Below, in pieces: positions 1 through 8,848 of a DNA stretch of 50,575 bases (the first letter of the stretch is position 1; every line of letters starts with the position of its first letter). The stretch is from Gammaproteobacteria bacterium. GTDB taxonomy: Bacteria; Pseudomonadota; Gammaproteobacteria; Ga0077554; Ga007554. The translations under genes were made by a program, and so were the position numbers. The notes beneath the pieces are model-generated. The model was not told the origin of the DNA and did not search any database. It saw only the letters and a program-made list of their open reading frames with translations. Location: assembly GCA_023266055.1 (NCBI GenBank), contig JAHFRW010000006.1, positions 23,081 to 73,655 of the forward strand, written 5' to 3'.

Positions 1-24
1 CTTACATTTGCGACAAGACACCTC

Positions 25-1542
25 TCACAGTCTGCCATACATCTCCACCATGCGTCGCAAACGTGGCACCAGATCATCCGGTACTTGATCCCAGGTATAG
101 CGCCAACCCCAGTTACCCTGCGGGGTACCTGGCAGATTCATGCGATGCTCAGCGTCCAGCCTTAACACATCCTGCATAGGAATAATCGCCAGGTTTGCTA
201 CAGAAGCAAACGCGCTGCGTATCAACGGCAACGGCATGGATTCCAGTGGTTTGGCCAGGTATTCCATGATGTAGTTCTGGGCAGGGTAAGATAATTCCTG
301 AAACCAGCCAACCGTAGTATTATTATCATGCGTGCCGGTGTAAACCACACTGTCTTTTTTGTGATTGTGCGGCAAATAAGGATTGGTTGGGCCGCCCTCA
401 AATGCAAACTGCAAAATTTTCATGCCTGGGAAACGGTGCTTCTCACGCAAGGCATCAACCTCGGGTGTAATAATTCCCAGATCTTCCGCAACCAGTGGCA
501 ACGTATTAAACGTTGCACGCAACACGCCAAACAAGGCATCACCAGGTACATCAACCCAACGACCTCCTTCAGCAGTAGGACTTTGCGCCGGGATTTCCCA
601 GCACGATTCAAAACCACGGAAATGATCAATACGCACAAGATCAAACAACACAAACTGAGTCGTCATGCGCTCTATCCACCACTGAAAACCATCAGACTGC
701 ATGAGATCCCATTGGTAATGCGGGTTACCCCAACGTTGCCCGGTTGCCGAAAAATAATCCGGCGGCACGCCCGTCACAACGAAAGGATGGCCTGCCTCAT
801 CCAGCTTGAAGTATTGACGATGAACCCATACATCGGCACTGTCATGCGCCACAAAAATAGGCATGTCACCAAACAGGAGAATGCCGCGTTCATTCGCATA
901 GCGTTTAAGCGCAAACCATTGGCGGAAGAAAATAAATTGTTCAAAACAGGTTTGCTCTATTTGATCAGCAAGTCGGCCACGCACCTCTTCCAGGGCCTGC
1001 GGTTCACGATCACGCAATAACACCGGCCAGTCCAGCCATGAGCGCCCCTCATGTTCATGGTGCAACGCAGTATACAGTGCAAAATCCTTTAACCAATGCT
1101 GCTGTTGTGTGCCAAATTCCTTGAACGCGGCATGATCTTCCGCAGAGGCATGCTGCATGAATTCCTGCCGTGCCTGTATAAGGCGGGCACGGCGATAGCG
1201 TGAGGCATCTTCCGATGCAGGCAGTGTGCTTTCCTGTGGCAACCACCCACTTTTCACCAACAGATCGAGGCTGATCAAAAAGGAATTACCTGCATGCACA
1301 GAAAGACACTGATACGGTGATTTATCACCATGCGTTGGACCCAATGGCAACATTTGCCAAATGCTCATGCCACTCGCCACCAGAAAATCTATAAAATGAA
1401 ATGCATCTGATCCAAAATCACCATTTTCGGACAGAGCATGATGGGTGCTGTCAGGTAATGAAGTCGGATGCAATAAAATGCCTGCCCTGCGCCGATCATT
1501 GTATAAATCCAGAGGTGTATCCTGCAGTAGTCTGCTGTGCAT
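25..1542 (-). CDS. malQ: 4-alpha-glucanotransferase (amylomaltase)
   Basis: Cytoplasmic GH77 disproportionating enzyme that moves alpha-1,4-glucan segments between maltodextrins. The family signatures are all visible: an N-terminal AGILLHPTSLP, RIDHFRGF with the nucleophile Asp near residue 306, AEDLG with the acid/base Glu near 353, and GTHDNNT with the transition-state Asp near 406. The length of about 505 residues is normal for bacterial MalQ. I chose the ATG at 1542; a TTG lies one codon upstream. The ATG shares one base with the stop of the GH57 gene (TGATG), so translation is probably coupled. It is the last gene of the glgC-GH57-malQ operon. The gene is complete within the window, ending 24 bases from its edge. 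Confidence 0.95.
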   Translation of the reverse strand: MHSRLLQDTPLDLYNDRRRAGILLHPTSLPDSTHHALSENGDFGSDAFHFIDFLVASGMSIWQMLPLGPTHGDKSPYQCLSVHAGNSFLISLDLLVKSGWLPQESTLPASEDASRYRRARLIQARQEFMQHASAEDHAAFKEFGTQQQHWLKDFALYTALHHEHEGRSWLDWPVLLRDREPQALEEVRGRLADQIEQTCFEQFIFFRQWFALKRYANERGILLFGDMPIFVAHDSADVWVHRQYFKLDEAGHPFVVTGVPPDYFSATGQRWGNPHYQWDLMQSDGFQWWIERMTTQFVLFDLVRIDHFRGFESCWEIPAQSPTAEGGRWVDVPGDALFGVLRATFNTLPLVAEDLGIITPEVDALREKHRFPGMKILQFAFEGGPTNPYLPHNHKKDSVVYTGTHDNNTTVGWFQELSYPAQNYIMEYLAKPLESMPLPLIRSAFASVANLAIIPMQDVLRLDAEHRMNLPGTPQGNWGWRYTWDQVPDDLVPRLRRMVEMYGRL

Positions 1543-3275
1543 CAAGAGGTTGCCTGTCCCGGTCGCATGACGCCACCCAGTTGTGGCGCGCCACTGCCAT
1601 GAGAAAGTGCATGGGACAGATATTCAGGTGGTTCGACATTAAGCATTTGATAAAGATTGGCGAGGTGACGGCGGTACAGCCGCTCAAAGTCGCTTACCGT
1701 GTCTGCCGGATTATAATCACCAAACCACCAAAACCAATCCGAACCCTCGCATATCGCCAATTGATGTTCCGCACGGGCAAGCTGTGCCGCATTCATGCGT
1801 TTGCTGGCAACCGCCTTGTCAAAAGCACGCTTGGCATCGCTCAACATGCCCCAGCCACGATTTTTATCAGGGCTGCCTATCCACGTAGAAAAAGTACCGT
1901 ATACCCAACTGCCTGCTACCAGTGCGGGAATTTGTCTAACCGGGACATCGTCATCCAAACAGGCAGAAAATGTTGTTAGTTCAATGCCGGGATGTTCTGC
2001 CAGACGCCGATACAATGCACTCAGAAAATAATAGCCATTTTCCGGATAGTATTCCCAGGCATTTTCACCATCCAGAATAACGGAAACGACACTGTCTGCT
2101 TCCGGTGCGTTAGCGGATATGTTTTCAAGGTGATGTATGAAATTGGCAACGGCATCATCGGCGTGCCAGTTGGAATAGGTAAAGCCAATCAGGTCGGACA
2201 GCCCATCATCACGAAAAAAACATACCACCTTATTTTCGGGTGGCAAGGCTTTCAGACTATAGGGGTGATATACCCCCAGCTCAGGCTCGGCCACCGTAGC
2301 AGTAGTTGTTGCGGCATTGGCGAGTGCCAGACTGTTATGCATGACACCTCCACCACTGGCCACCCAACGAAATCCACTTTCGCCCAGCAGCTTGACTGCT
2401 GCTGTGCTGACACCACCTTCAGAGGGCCAGCAACCACGCGGCGTGATACCAAAATAGTGTTCAAAAACTTCCAGGCCTTTTTTAATATGCCAACGGGCAC
2501 GGGCTTCACCCCCCGGATAATGTTCGATATGGGGAAGCGCCGCACCCGGCATGGCCTCGTGCGCCGACTGCAAATCCAGTAACAAAGGTATAATCGGATG
2601 CGCATACGGGGTGACGGATAACTCCACCTGACCACTCCTGGCTAACGCCGCATACCGGCCGATCAGACCTGATAACAGCTCACCGATAATTTCCAGCAAT
2701 ACACGCCGATCGTGCAGCGAATATCCGGTACATTTCGCCATCAATTCCTGAACCCGTTTGTCCTTGCGACGCACAGTCTCGCCTAACCACGCCAGATGGT
2801 ACCAGACCAGAAGATCCACCATGAATTGATCATTCAAATAAGCCAAAGATTCCGGTTTACCTGTAACCCATCCAGCCATGTCCACCAGTTGGCGATATGC
2901 CGGAAAACGGTTAATCACACGTTGTTCATTAACCCGCAAACAGGCCTTGATCAGAATCAGGCGTTGATCTGGATCCAGAGGCAAGGCTGGTTGCACCAAC
3001 GCTGCCAGCAACGGATCATGAATTGCGCGGGTATTCTGCAAGAAACCCTGAATTTGCACTGCATAATCTGCAATTTGTTCCAGCAGGATAGGCGCAAAAT
3101 TTACAACAGCACACGCACCCGGCACCGCTTCAATATGCGCCGCCATATCAACATAGTCTTTCATGCCATGCAAATATGTCCATGGCAATTGATATTCGCC
3201 ACTAATGAGATCACTGTATTGTGGCTGATGCATATGCCAGCACAGCACGACCTTGAGTCGCTTGCTATCGGACAT
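1542..3275 (-). CDS. Glycoside hydrolase family 57 protein (alpha-amylase/glucan-processing)
   Basis: Retaining alpha-glucan-active enzyme of the GH57 (beta/alpha)7-barrel family, probably cytoplasmic since no signal peptide is seen. The N-terminal family motif CWHMHQPQY is present near residues 12-20. The WPSEGG motif near residue 285 carries the likely nucleophile Glu, and ILDGEN near residue 402 the likely acid/base Asp. The length of about 577 residues fits the glycogen-associated GH57 group. The start is the ATG at 3275 (MSDSKRLK), which overlaps the end of glgC by 11 bases; an upstream in-frame start lies deeper in glgC and is less likely. The neighbours glgC and malQ indicate a role in glycogen or maltodextrin turnover. 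The exact activity (amylase, branching or transferase) cannot be read from sequence. Confidence 0.88.
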   Translation of the reverse strand: MSDSKRLKVVLCWHMHQPQYSDLISGEYQLPWTYLHGMKDYVDMAAHIEAVPGACAVVNFAPILLEQIADYAVQIQGFLQNTRAIHDPLLAALVQPALPLDPDQRLILIKACLRVNEQRVINRFPAYRQLVDMAGWVTGKPESLAYLNDQFMVDLLVWYHLAWLGETVRRKDKRVQELMAKCTGYSLHDRRVLLEIIGELLSGLIGRYAALARSGQVELSVTPYAHPIIPLLLDLQSAHEAMPGAALPHIEHYPGGEARARWHIKKGLEVFEHYFGITPRGCWPSEGGVSTAAVKLLGESGFRWVASGGGVMHNSLALANAATTTATVAEPELGVYHPYSLKALPPENKVVCFFRDDGLSDLIGFTYSNWHADDAVANFIHHLENISANAPEADSVVSVILDGENAWEYYPENGYYFLSALYRRLAEHPGIELTTFSACLDDDVPVRQIPALVAGSWVYGTFSTWIGSPDKNRGWGMLSDAKRAFDKAVASKRMNAAQLARAEHQLAICEGSDWFWWFGDYNPADTVSDFERLYRRHLANLYQMLNVEPPEYLSHALSHGSGAPQLGGVMRPGQATS

Positions 3276-4533
3276 GATGTATTTCAAGACCCAGCATTTC
3301 GGGTGTAACGAGCACCACACCGTTGGGTGTTACATAAAAACGTTTGGCGTCTTCATTTAAATCAGCACCAATCACTGTACCGGCAGGTATGCGACACCCC
3401 TTATCAATCACGACCTTGGTAAGATGGCAGTTTTCACCGATCTCGACACTCGGTAACACAACGCAGTCCTGTACTGTTGAATATGAGTGAACATGAACAT
3501 TGGAAAACAACAATGAATGCCGCACCACCGCTCCGGAAATAATACAACCTCCCGATACCATGGAATCAACGGCCATGCCGCGCCGATCTTCCTCATCAAA
3601 TACAAACTTGGCGGGCGGAAGTTGTTCCTGATACGTCCAGATAGGCCACTCCTCATCGTACAGGTTAAGATCAGGTGTAATCCCGATCAATTCCATGTTG
3701 GCTTTCCAGAAAGCATCTACCGTACCGACATCACGCCAATAGGCTTGCACGTTATTTTGCACATCACGGAAGGGGTAAGCCAATACTCGATACTTATCAA
3801 TGATTGCCGGAATAATATCCTTCCCGAAATCATGATTGGAACTATCAATGTCAGCATCTTTGATCAACTGCTCGTAGAGGAACTTGGTATTAAATACATA
3901 AATCCCCATGGATACCAATGCCACTCCCTCACGACCAGGCATTGACTCAGGATTCTGGGGCTTCTCGGTAAATTTAATCACCTGTCCAGCGGCATCTGTT
4001 GACATCACACCACAGGCACGGGCATCGTCAAGTGACACCTCCATGCACCCTACCGTCATGTCAGCACCATGCTCAACGTGATAAGCAATCATGGTGCCGT
4101 AATCCATTTTATAAATATGATCCCCCGCCAGTATCAGCACATATTCGGGTTCGTGCAAACGGATAATGTCCAGATTCTGATATACCGCATCGGCGGTACC
4201 TGCATACCATTTGTCATCGACACGCTGCTGGGCGGGTAATAACTCTACATATTCGCCAAATTCACCACGCAAAAATCCCCAGCCCTTTTGAATATGGCGA
4301 ATCAGGGAGTGCGCTTTGTATTGCGTGATGACACCCACCCGGCGAATGCCTGAGTTAATGCAGTTGGACAAGGGAAAATCAATAATGCGGAATTTGCCGC
4401 CAAAAGGCACCGCCGGTTTGGCACGCCATTCTGTAAGATGAGACAGCCTCGAACCACGTCCGCCCGCCAGAATCAATGCCAGCGTATCACGGGTAAGACG
4501 ACTGATAAAACGTGTTTTCTGACCAGGAATCAC
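3265..4533 (-). CDS. glgC: Glucose-1-phosphate adenylyltransferase (ADP-glucose pyrophosphorylase)
   Basis: Makes ADP-glucose and pyrophosphate from ATP and glucose-1-phosphate, the committed step of bacterial glycogen synthesis. The nucleotidyltransferase motif [11 protein letters not shown] is at residues 20-30, followed by [19 protein letters not shown], the KFTEKP substrate segment in the middle of the protein, and a C-terminal left-handed beta-helix. The length of 422 residues is typical. The start is GTG at 4533 with a GGAG ribosome-binding site five bases upstream. It is the first gene of a minus-strand operon with the GH57 enzyme and malQ, and is divergent from glgB across a 185-bp AT-rich gap that must hold both promoters. 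The glycogen synthase gene glgA is not in the window. Confidence 0.97.
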   Translation of the reverse strand: MIPGQKTRFISRLTRDTLALILAGGRGSRLSHLTEWRAKPAVPFGGKFRIIDFPLSNCINSGIRRVGVITQYKAHSLIRHIQKGWGFLRGEFGEYVELLPAQQRVDDKWYAGTADAVYQNLDIIRLHEPEYVLILAGDHIYKMDYGTMIAYHVEHGADMTVGCMEVSLDDARACGVMSTDAAGQVIKFTEKPQNPESMPGREGVALVSMGIYVFNTKFLYEQLIKDADIDSSNHDFGKDIIPAIIDKYRVLAYPFRDVQNNVQAYWRDVGTVDAFWKANMELIGITPDLNLYDEEWPIWTYQEQLPPAKFVFDEEDRRGMAVDSMVSGGCIISGAVVRHSLLFSNVHVHSYSTVQDCVVLPSVEIGENCHLTKVVIDKGCRIPAGTVIGADLNEDAKRFYVTPNGVVLVTPEMLGLEIHHVR

Positions 4534-4656
4534 AGGCTCTCCTCTTCTTCTACAGCTTTAGTAAACGGCCTGAAAGTTTTCGATTATCGTAATCCTCACT
4601 AACATACATACATTTCTTTATTACATAATAATAGTATATATGATACGCTAATCAAT

Positions 4657-4665
4657 TGTTATACT
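4657..4665 (+). promoter_or_regulatory. Extended -10 promoter element upstream of glgB
   Basis: TGTTATACT matches the extended -10 consensus TGnTATAAT with one mismatch. It would start transcription near 4672, about 22 bases before an ATG at 4694 and about 47 before the TTG at 4719. No good -35 hexamer lies at the usual distance, which extended -10 promoters tolerate. This is a pattern match only. Confidence 0.4.
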
Positions 4666-4718
4666 GCACTAAATTGACACCAAATATTCATCAATGAGCA
4701 AAAACTCTGGATAATGCC

Positions 4719-6914
4719 TTGGCTGATTTGTACAAAATTGCAGAAGCACGACACCACGATTCTTTCGCGGTGCTTGGCAAACACATTGAAGGTGGCCACG
4801 AAATTGTCCGCGCTTACATCCCCAATGCGACGGAAGTCATGCTGGTTGAAAATAATCAGACCCTGCAACGCACCCCTCATACCGACCTATTCGAATGGCG
4901 TGGCAAGTCCGGCGAAATACCCCAGCATTATCGGCTGCATTGGCGAGATACTTTAGGCAATACACACGTTGCTTACGATCCATACTGTTTTCCGTCGCAA
5001 CTGTCGCATTACGACCTGAGTTTATTTTCTTCTGGTCGGCATTGGCATGCATATCGTTTTCTTGGCGCACACCCCCACACCATAAACGGTATTGAAGGTA
5101 TATTATTTGCCGTGTGGGCACCCAATGCCGAACGGGTCAGTGTGATTGGTGACTTTAACCAATGGGACGGTCGCCGTTACCCAATGTGTGTCCATGGTGA
5201 TCATGGTGTATGGGAACTGTTCATTCCCGGCATTCAGGACAGCGCGCTGTACAAATATGAAATCCGTAACCGTGACAGCGGTGCCCTGCACACCAAGATT
5301 GACCCTTACGCACGTCGCTTTGAAGTACGTCCCGGCACCGCTTCCATCGTGGACACGGCACGGAATTATAACTGGCAGGATGGCGACTGGATGCAGACGC
5401 GTGCCGCGCACCCTGATCAGGCAAACTGGTTGCACCAGCCCATGTCCACTTACGAGGTGCACCTGAGTTCATGGCAACATGACGATCAGGGCCACTTCCT
5501 CAACTACCGTGAGCTGGCGCATCGCCTGGTGGATCACATCAAACCACTGGGCTTTACCCACATTGAACTGCTACCCATTACTGAACATCCGCTGGATGCC
5601 TCATGGGGGTATCAGACCATTGGCTATTATGCCACCACCAGCCGTTTTGGTACGCCTGATGATTTTCGCTACTTCGTTGATCATTGTCACCGCAACGGCA
5701 TCGGCGTATTACTGGACTGGGTACCGGGCCACTTTCCCAAGGATCTCCATGGCCTGGCGCGCTTTGACGGCACGGCCCTGTATGAGCACGAAGATCCAAG
5801 GCGTGGCGAACATCGCGACTGGGGCACCTATATCTTCAATTATGGCCGCAATGAGGTCAAAAATTTTCTATTATCCAATGCGCTGTTCTGGCTTGAAGAG
5901 TTTCATCTTGATGGATTGCGTGTGGACGCAGTCGCGTCGATGATTTATCTGGATTACTCTCGCGAACACGGCGACTGGGAACCCAACATTTACGGCGGCA
6001 ATGAAAATCTCGAAGCCCTCGCTTTTTTGCGCGACGTTAATCAACTGACCCATGATCAACAACCTGGCACCATCGTGATTGCAGAAGAATCCACTTCATG
6101 GCCCCTGGTCTCACGACCCATCTGGCTCGGTGGCCTGGGATTCAGCATGAAATGGAATATGGGCTGGATGCACGATACCCTGCAGTACATGAGCAAAGAC
6201 CCCGTGCATCGCCACTATCAGCATGACCAGCTTACATTTGGGCTGCTCTATGCCTTCACCGAAAATTTCGTACTACCGTTTTCACATGATGAAGTCGTGC
6301 ACGGCAAGCAATCACTGCTCCACAAAATGCCCGGCGATGAATGGCAACGCTTTGCCAACCTGCGTCTGCTCTACACCTATATGTTCACATATCCTGGCAA
6401 GAAATTACTGTTTATGGGCTGTGAATTCGGCCAGGGTCAGGAATGGAATCATGCTGCCACACTCGACTGGTATGTATTGCAATATCCCGGACATCAGGGC
6501 GTACAAACCTTGGTCGGTGATCTCAATCGCTTATATCGGGCACAACCCGCGCTGCATCATCATGATTTCGACCATCATGGCTTTGAATGGATAGATTGCC
6601 ACGACGCCACCCAATCCATCATCAGTTACATGCGTAAAACCGACGGCGCACAGGGAATACCAGGCGCGGCTCCTGGCATAATTATCGCGGTATTCAACTT
6701 CACCCCCGTACCCCGCCATCAGTATCGCATTGGTGTACCTCATGGTGGTTTATACAAGGAGATATTGAATTCCGACTCCATGTATTACGGCGGAAGCAAT
6801 CTGGGAAATTATGACCCTATTCCGGCCACGGACACTCCCTGGATGAACCGGCCTTACTCCATTGAGATAACATTGCCGCCGTTAGCGGGTGTGGTATTTA
6901 GAATCGAAAGCTAA
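4719..6914 (+). CDS. glgB: 1,4-alpha-glucan branching enzyme
   Basis: Cytoplasmic GH13 enzyme that creates alpha-1,6 branches in glycogen. It has the N-terminal [11 protein letters not shown] segment, a CBM48-type domain with [20 protein letters not shown] near residues 132-151, then the barrel with [10 protein letters not shown] (nucleophile Asp near 403), IAEESTS (acid/base Glu near 456) and [12 protein letters not shown]. The length of 731 residues is normal. The start is uncertain. TTG at 4719 is the best in-frame start, with a weak GGAT seven bases upstream. An ATG at 4694 lies in another frame and stops after six codons, but removing one A from the run at 4700-4704 would join it to this frame as [14 protein letters not shown], a plausible native N-terminus. 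It is divergent from the glgC operon. Confidence 0.95.
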   Translation: MADLYKIAEARHHDSFAVLGKHIEGGHEIVRAYIPNATEVMLVENNQTLQRTPHTDLFEWRGKSGEIPQHYRLHWRDTLGNTHVAYDPYCFPSQLSHYDLSLFSSGRHWHAYRFLGAHPHTINGIEGILFAVWAPNAERVSVIGDFNQWDGRRYPMCVHGDHGVWELFIPGIQDSALYKYEIRNRDSGALHTKIDPYARRFEVRPGTASIVDTARNYNWQDGDWMQTRAAHPDQANWLHQPMSTYEVHLSSWQHDDQGHFLNYRELAHRLVDHIKPLGFTHIELLPITEHPLDASWGYQTIGYYATTSRFGTPDDFRYFVDHCHRNGIGVLLDWVPGHFPKDLHGLARFDGTALYEHEDPRRGEHRDWGTYIFNYGRNEVKNFLLSNALFWLEEFHLDGLRVDAVASMIYLDYSREHGDWEPNIYGGNENLEALAFLRDVNQLTHDQQPGTIVIAEESTSWPLVSRPIWLGGLGFSMKWNMGWMHDTLQYMSKDPVHRHYQHDQLTFGLLYAFTENFVLPFSHDEVVHGKQSLLHKMPGDEWQRFANLRLLYTYMFTYPGKKLLFMGCEFGQGQEWNHAATLDWYVLQYPGHQGVQTLVGDLNRLYRAQPALHHHDFDHHGFEWIDCHDATQSIISYMRKTDGAQGIPGAAPGIIIAVFNFTPVPRHQYRIGVPHGGLYKEILNSDSMYYGGSNLGNYDPIPATDTPWMNRPYSIEITLPPLAGVVFRIES

Positions 6915-6951
6915 ACGCAGGAATCCCCATATAAATCACTATAATCACTTT

Positions 6952-7311
6952 TCACGAGACAAGGCGTTCAGGTTCGGAATGCTGGCTTGCAAAGCATACA
7001 GGCCATCCTCCAGTGGCAATAATGTGTGTCTTCGGAACGCTACGACAATCGCTTCCTGCTCGGTCGTCAGTACGGTGGAACGGTTGCTTCGGCTTCATCG
7101 GCGCATCGTCCACATGACATGGGTACGCTTCTTCCACTTCGCCACCGTCTAGGAGTTGAGAGGTCGTAACGCTTGGCAAACTTGTTCGGGTGCTCTTGAC
7201 TATATTGTATCGCTCGACACACCGCCGCTGTCGTGCGGGCGCTCCCGTATATATTCGTCTCATAACACCTCCTTATGTTGGCTATACACCATCACAAAAT
7301 GGGACTAAACA
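6952..7311 (-). mobile_element. Decayed IS481-family element fragment (transposase N-terminus)
   Basis: Reading the minus strand in all three frames recovers pieces of one IS481-type transposase in order: NIYGSARTTAAVCRAIQ with HPNKFAKRYDLS, then TVAKWKKRT (the helix-turn-helix segment), DDAPMKPKQ, and STVLTTEQEAIVVAFRRH with LPLEDGLYALQASIP. At least four indels separate the pieces. A good ribosome-binding site (AAGGAGG) and an ATG at 7263 precede them, and TGTTTAGTCCCATTTTG, starting at 7311, looks like the element's left end. Similarity stops near 6952, so the catalytic DDE region is missing. The family call is by memory of typical IS481 N-termini. Confidence 0.7.
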
Positions 7312-7345
7312 GCTAGAGATAAACAAGAAGCAAGGATACCAATAA

Positions 7346-7900
7346 TCAATAAATAAAACTCACCCCGAGAGTATCCATTTCTAAATCAGCAACACCTGTA
7401 GTTTTAAGGTATTTGATCATAAAGGCCGAGCCATTTCTGCGGTTTTCCTTAAAAGTCATACCCACACCGTAGGTAGTACCAAAGGTATTAACGTACCGTC
7501 CACTGCAATCATCACTGGACGAAGAAAAACTTTCGGCACCGTGCGAACACCCTTTTTGATTGACTCTGGCGGTTGTATATCCCGCCATCACAAAAGGACT
7601 TACCGGGGATTCACCAAACCAGTTGTACTTGGCATACAAATTCGTCTTCAGTGAAACACTGCCAGGGGTTACCTCCGCTGCACTTTCTTCACGCAAACCA
7701 ACATCCACTCCCCCTGACAGACCATAGTTCATTTTATAATCGACACCCAGGTTCCAGAGCGTGTCTCGTTGATCCGTCGGTGTGTCAGGCCGGGGGGACA
7801 CCAGCTCCATCCCCATAAATGGTGTAAAATCACCTCCATAGACACTACAGGAAGTAATTGTTAACAGCAACAGGCCATAAGTACGTAGCTTTTTGATCAT
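7346..7900 (-). CDS. Small outer-membrane beta-barrel-like protein, function unknown
   Basis: The predicted protein has 184 residues. It starts with a signal peptide (MIKKLRTYGLLLLTITSC) and continues with alternating hydrophobic/polar stretches rich in Gly, Tyr and Thr, such as LYAKYNWFGESPVSPFVMAGYTT, broken here as LYAKYNWFG and SPFVMAGYTT. It ends in LGVSFIY, with a C-terminal aromatic typical of outer-membrane barrels. This fits an eight-strand OmpA/OprF-type or opacity-type porin fold. ITSC could be a relaxed lipobox. Two internal cysteines (in KGCSHG and DDCSGR) may form a disulfide. I chose ATG at 7900 because the signal peptide starts there. It stands alone beside the IS remnant, so recent rearrangement here is possible. 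Confidence 0.65.
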   Translation of the reverse strand: MIKKLRTYGLLLLTITSCSVYGGDFTPFMGMELVSPRPDTPTDQRDTLWNLGVDYKMNYGLSGGVDVGLREESAAEVTPGSVSLKTNLYAKYNWFGESPVSPFVMAGYTTARVNQKGCSHGAESFSSSSDDCSGRYVNTFGTTYGVGMTFKENRRNGSAFMIKYLKTTGVADLEMDTLGVSFIY

Positions 7901-8069
7901 AACACCAGCAGAGTCCAGAGCAGTCCCAGCATAGTTATCGACAGATTTGCACAAAATATGAGCGGCGTGACTCGCCTTATTTTTCGAAATTGTGACGCTC
8001 TTCTATATCTACGTCTTAACAGTCACCCTGTCAAGACCTATCCCTATAGATTTTATGCAAAATATACTC

Positions 8070-8089
8070 AACCCTGAAAAATCAGGGTT
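8070..8089. terminator. Hairpin terminator downstream of rlmB
   Basis: AACCCTGA, a four-base loop and TCAGGGTT form an 8-bp stem three bases beyond the rlmB stop. The best T-run (TTTTCTTATTT) follows it on the plus strand. On the minus strand, in the rlmB direction, only a T-rich stretch follows after several bases. It is placed to end the rnr-rlmB transcript, but the orientation of the T-run makes it less canonical. Confidence 0.5.
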
Positions 8090-8092
8090 TTC

Positions 8093-8848
8093 TTATTTAG
8101 TTCCCGCTACACGCTGCCTCACCACCTCAAACAGGCAAATACCGGTCGCTACTGACACATTCAGACTTTCTACAGTGCCCTGCATGGGAATGCGCACCAA
8201 TAAATCACAATGCTCCCTGGTCAGACGACGCATACCCTGCCCTTCTGCACCCATCACCAGCATGGTAGGACCACGCAAGTCAGCCGTGAACAGCGCACCA
8301 TCACCTTCAGCGTCAGCCCCTACTGCCCACACACCTTTTTCCTTGAGCATGCGCAGGGTGCGCGCCAGATTGGTGACCTGAATAAACGGTACGGTCTCTG
8401 CCGCACCGCTGGCAACCTTGCGCACTACCGGCGTAATACCCACAGCCCGGTCACGTGGCGCAATCACGGCGTGCACCCCCGCCGCATCCGCACTGCGCAA
8501 ACAGGCGCCGAGATTATGCGGATCCTGTACACCATCAAGTATCAGCAAAAAAGGAGGAGCCGTCAGCCCATCCAGCAACTGATCCAGGTCATCCTCCTGC
8601 CACACTGTAACCGCACGACAACGCGCTACCGCTCCCTGATGACGGGCATCGGGCACCAGCGCATCCAGTTCTTTGCCAGAGACACGCCGCACCTCAACAT
8701 GCTGTGCGACCGCAACATCCAGCAGCACCTGAACGCGGGTATCCTTACGACCCGACTCCACCATGACATCAATGACATTCGATGCATCGCGCTGCAAGGC
8801 GGCTTGCACAGCATGTATACCGTAGACTATATGAGGTGCAGCCTTCAT
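8093..8848 (-). CDS. rlmB: 23S rRNA (guanosine-2'-O-)-methyltransferase RlmB
   Basis: SAM-dependent SpoU/TrmH-family enzyme that methylates the ribose of a 23S rRNA guanosine (G2251 in E. coli). It has the N-terminal substrate-binding domain (VYGIHAVQAAL) and the trefoil-knot motifs ILDGVQDPHNLGACLRSADA (residues about 104-123), LVMGAEGQG, and VESLNVSVATGICLFE at the C-terminus. The 251 residues are normal. The ATG overlaps the rnr stop by four bases (ATGA), the usual coupled arrangement downstream of rnr. Confidence 0.96.
   Translation of the reverse strand: MKAAPHIVYGIHAVQAALQRDASNVIDVMVESGRKDTRVQVLLDVAVAQHVEVRRVSGKELDALVPDARHQGAVARCRAVTVWQEDDLDQLLDGLTAPPFLLILDGVQDPHNLGACLRSADAAGVHAVIAPRDRAVGITPVVRKVASGAAETVPFIQVTNLARTLRMLKEKGVWAVGADAEGDGALFTADLRGPTMLVMGAEGQGMRRLTREHCDLLVRIPMQGTVESLNVSVATGICLFEVVRQRVAGTK

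Noticed and set aside
328-1020. Long plus-strand reading frame opposite malQ
   Set aside because: It lies wholly within a well-supported gene on the other strand and resembles no protein family.
1992-2582. Long plus-strand reading frame opposite the GH57 gene
   Set aside because: Antisense shadow of a conserved gene, with no recognisable protein features.
6952-7263. 103-codon minus-strand reading frame with a good ribosome-binding site
   Set aside because: Its translation matches transposase sequence only in short pieces, and the rest of the transposase is in other frames, so it is pseudogene debris and not a functional gene.
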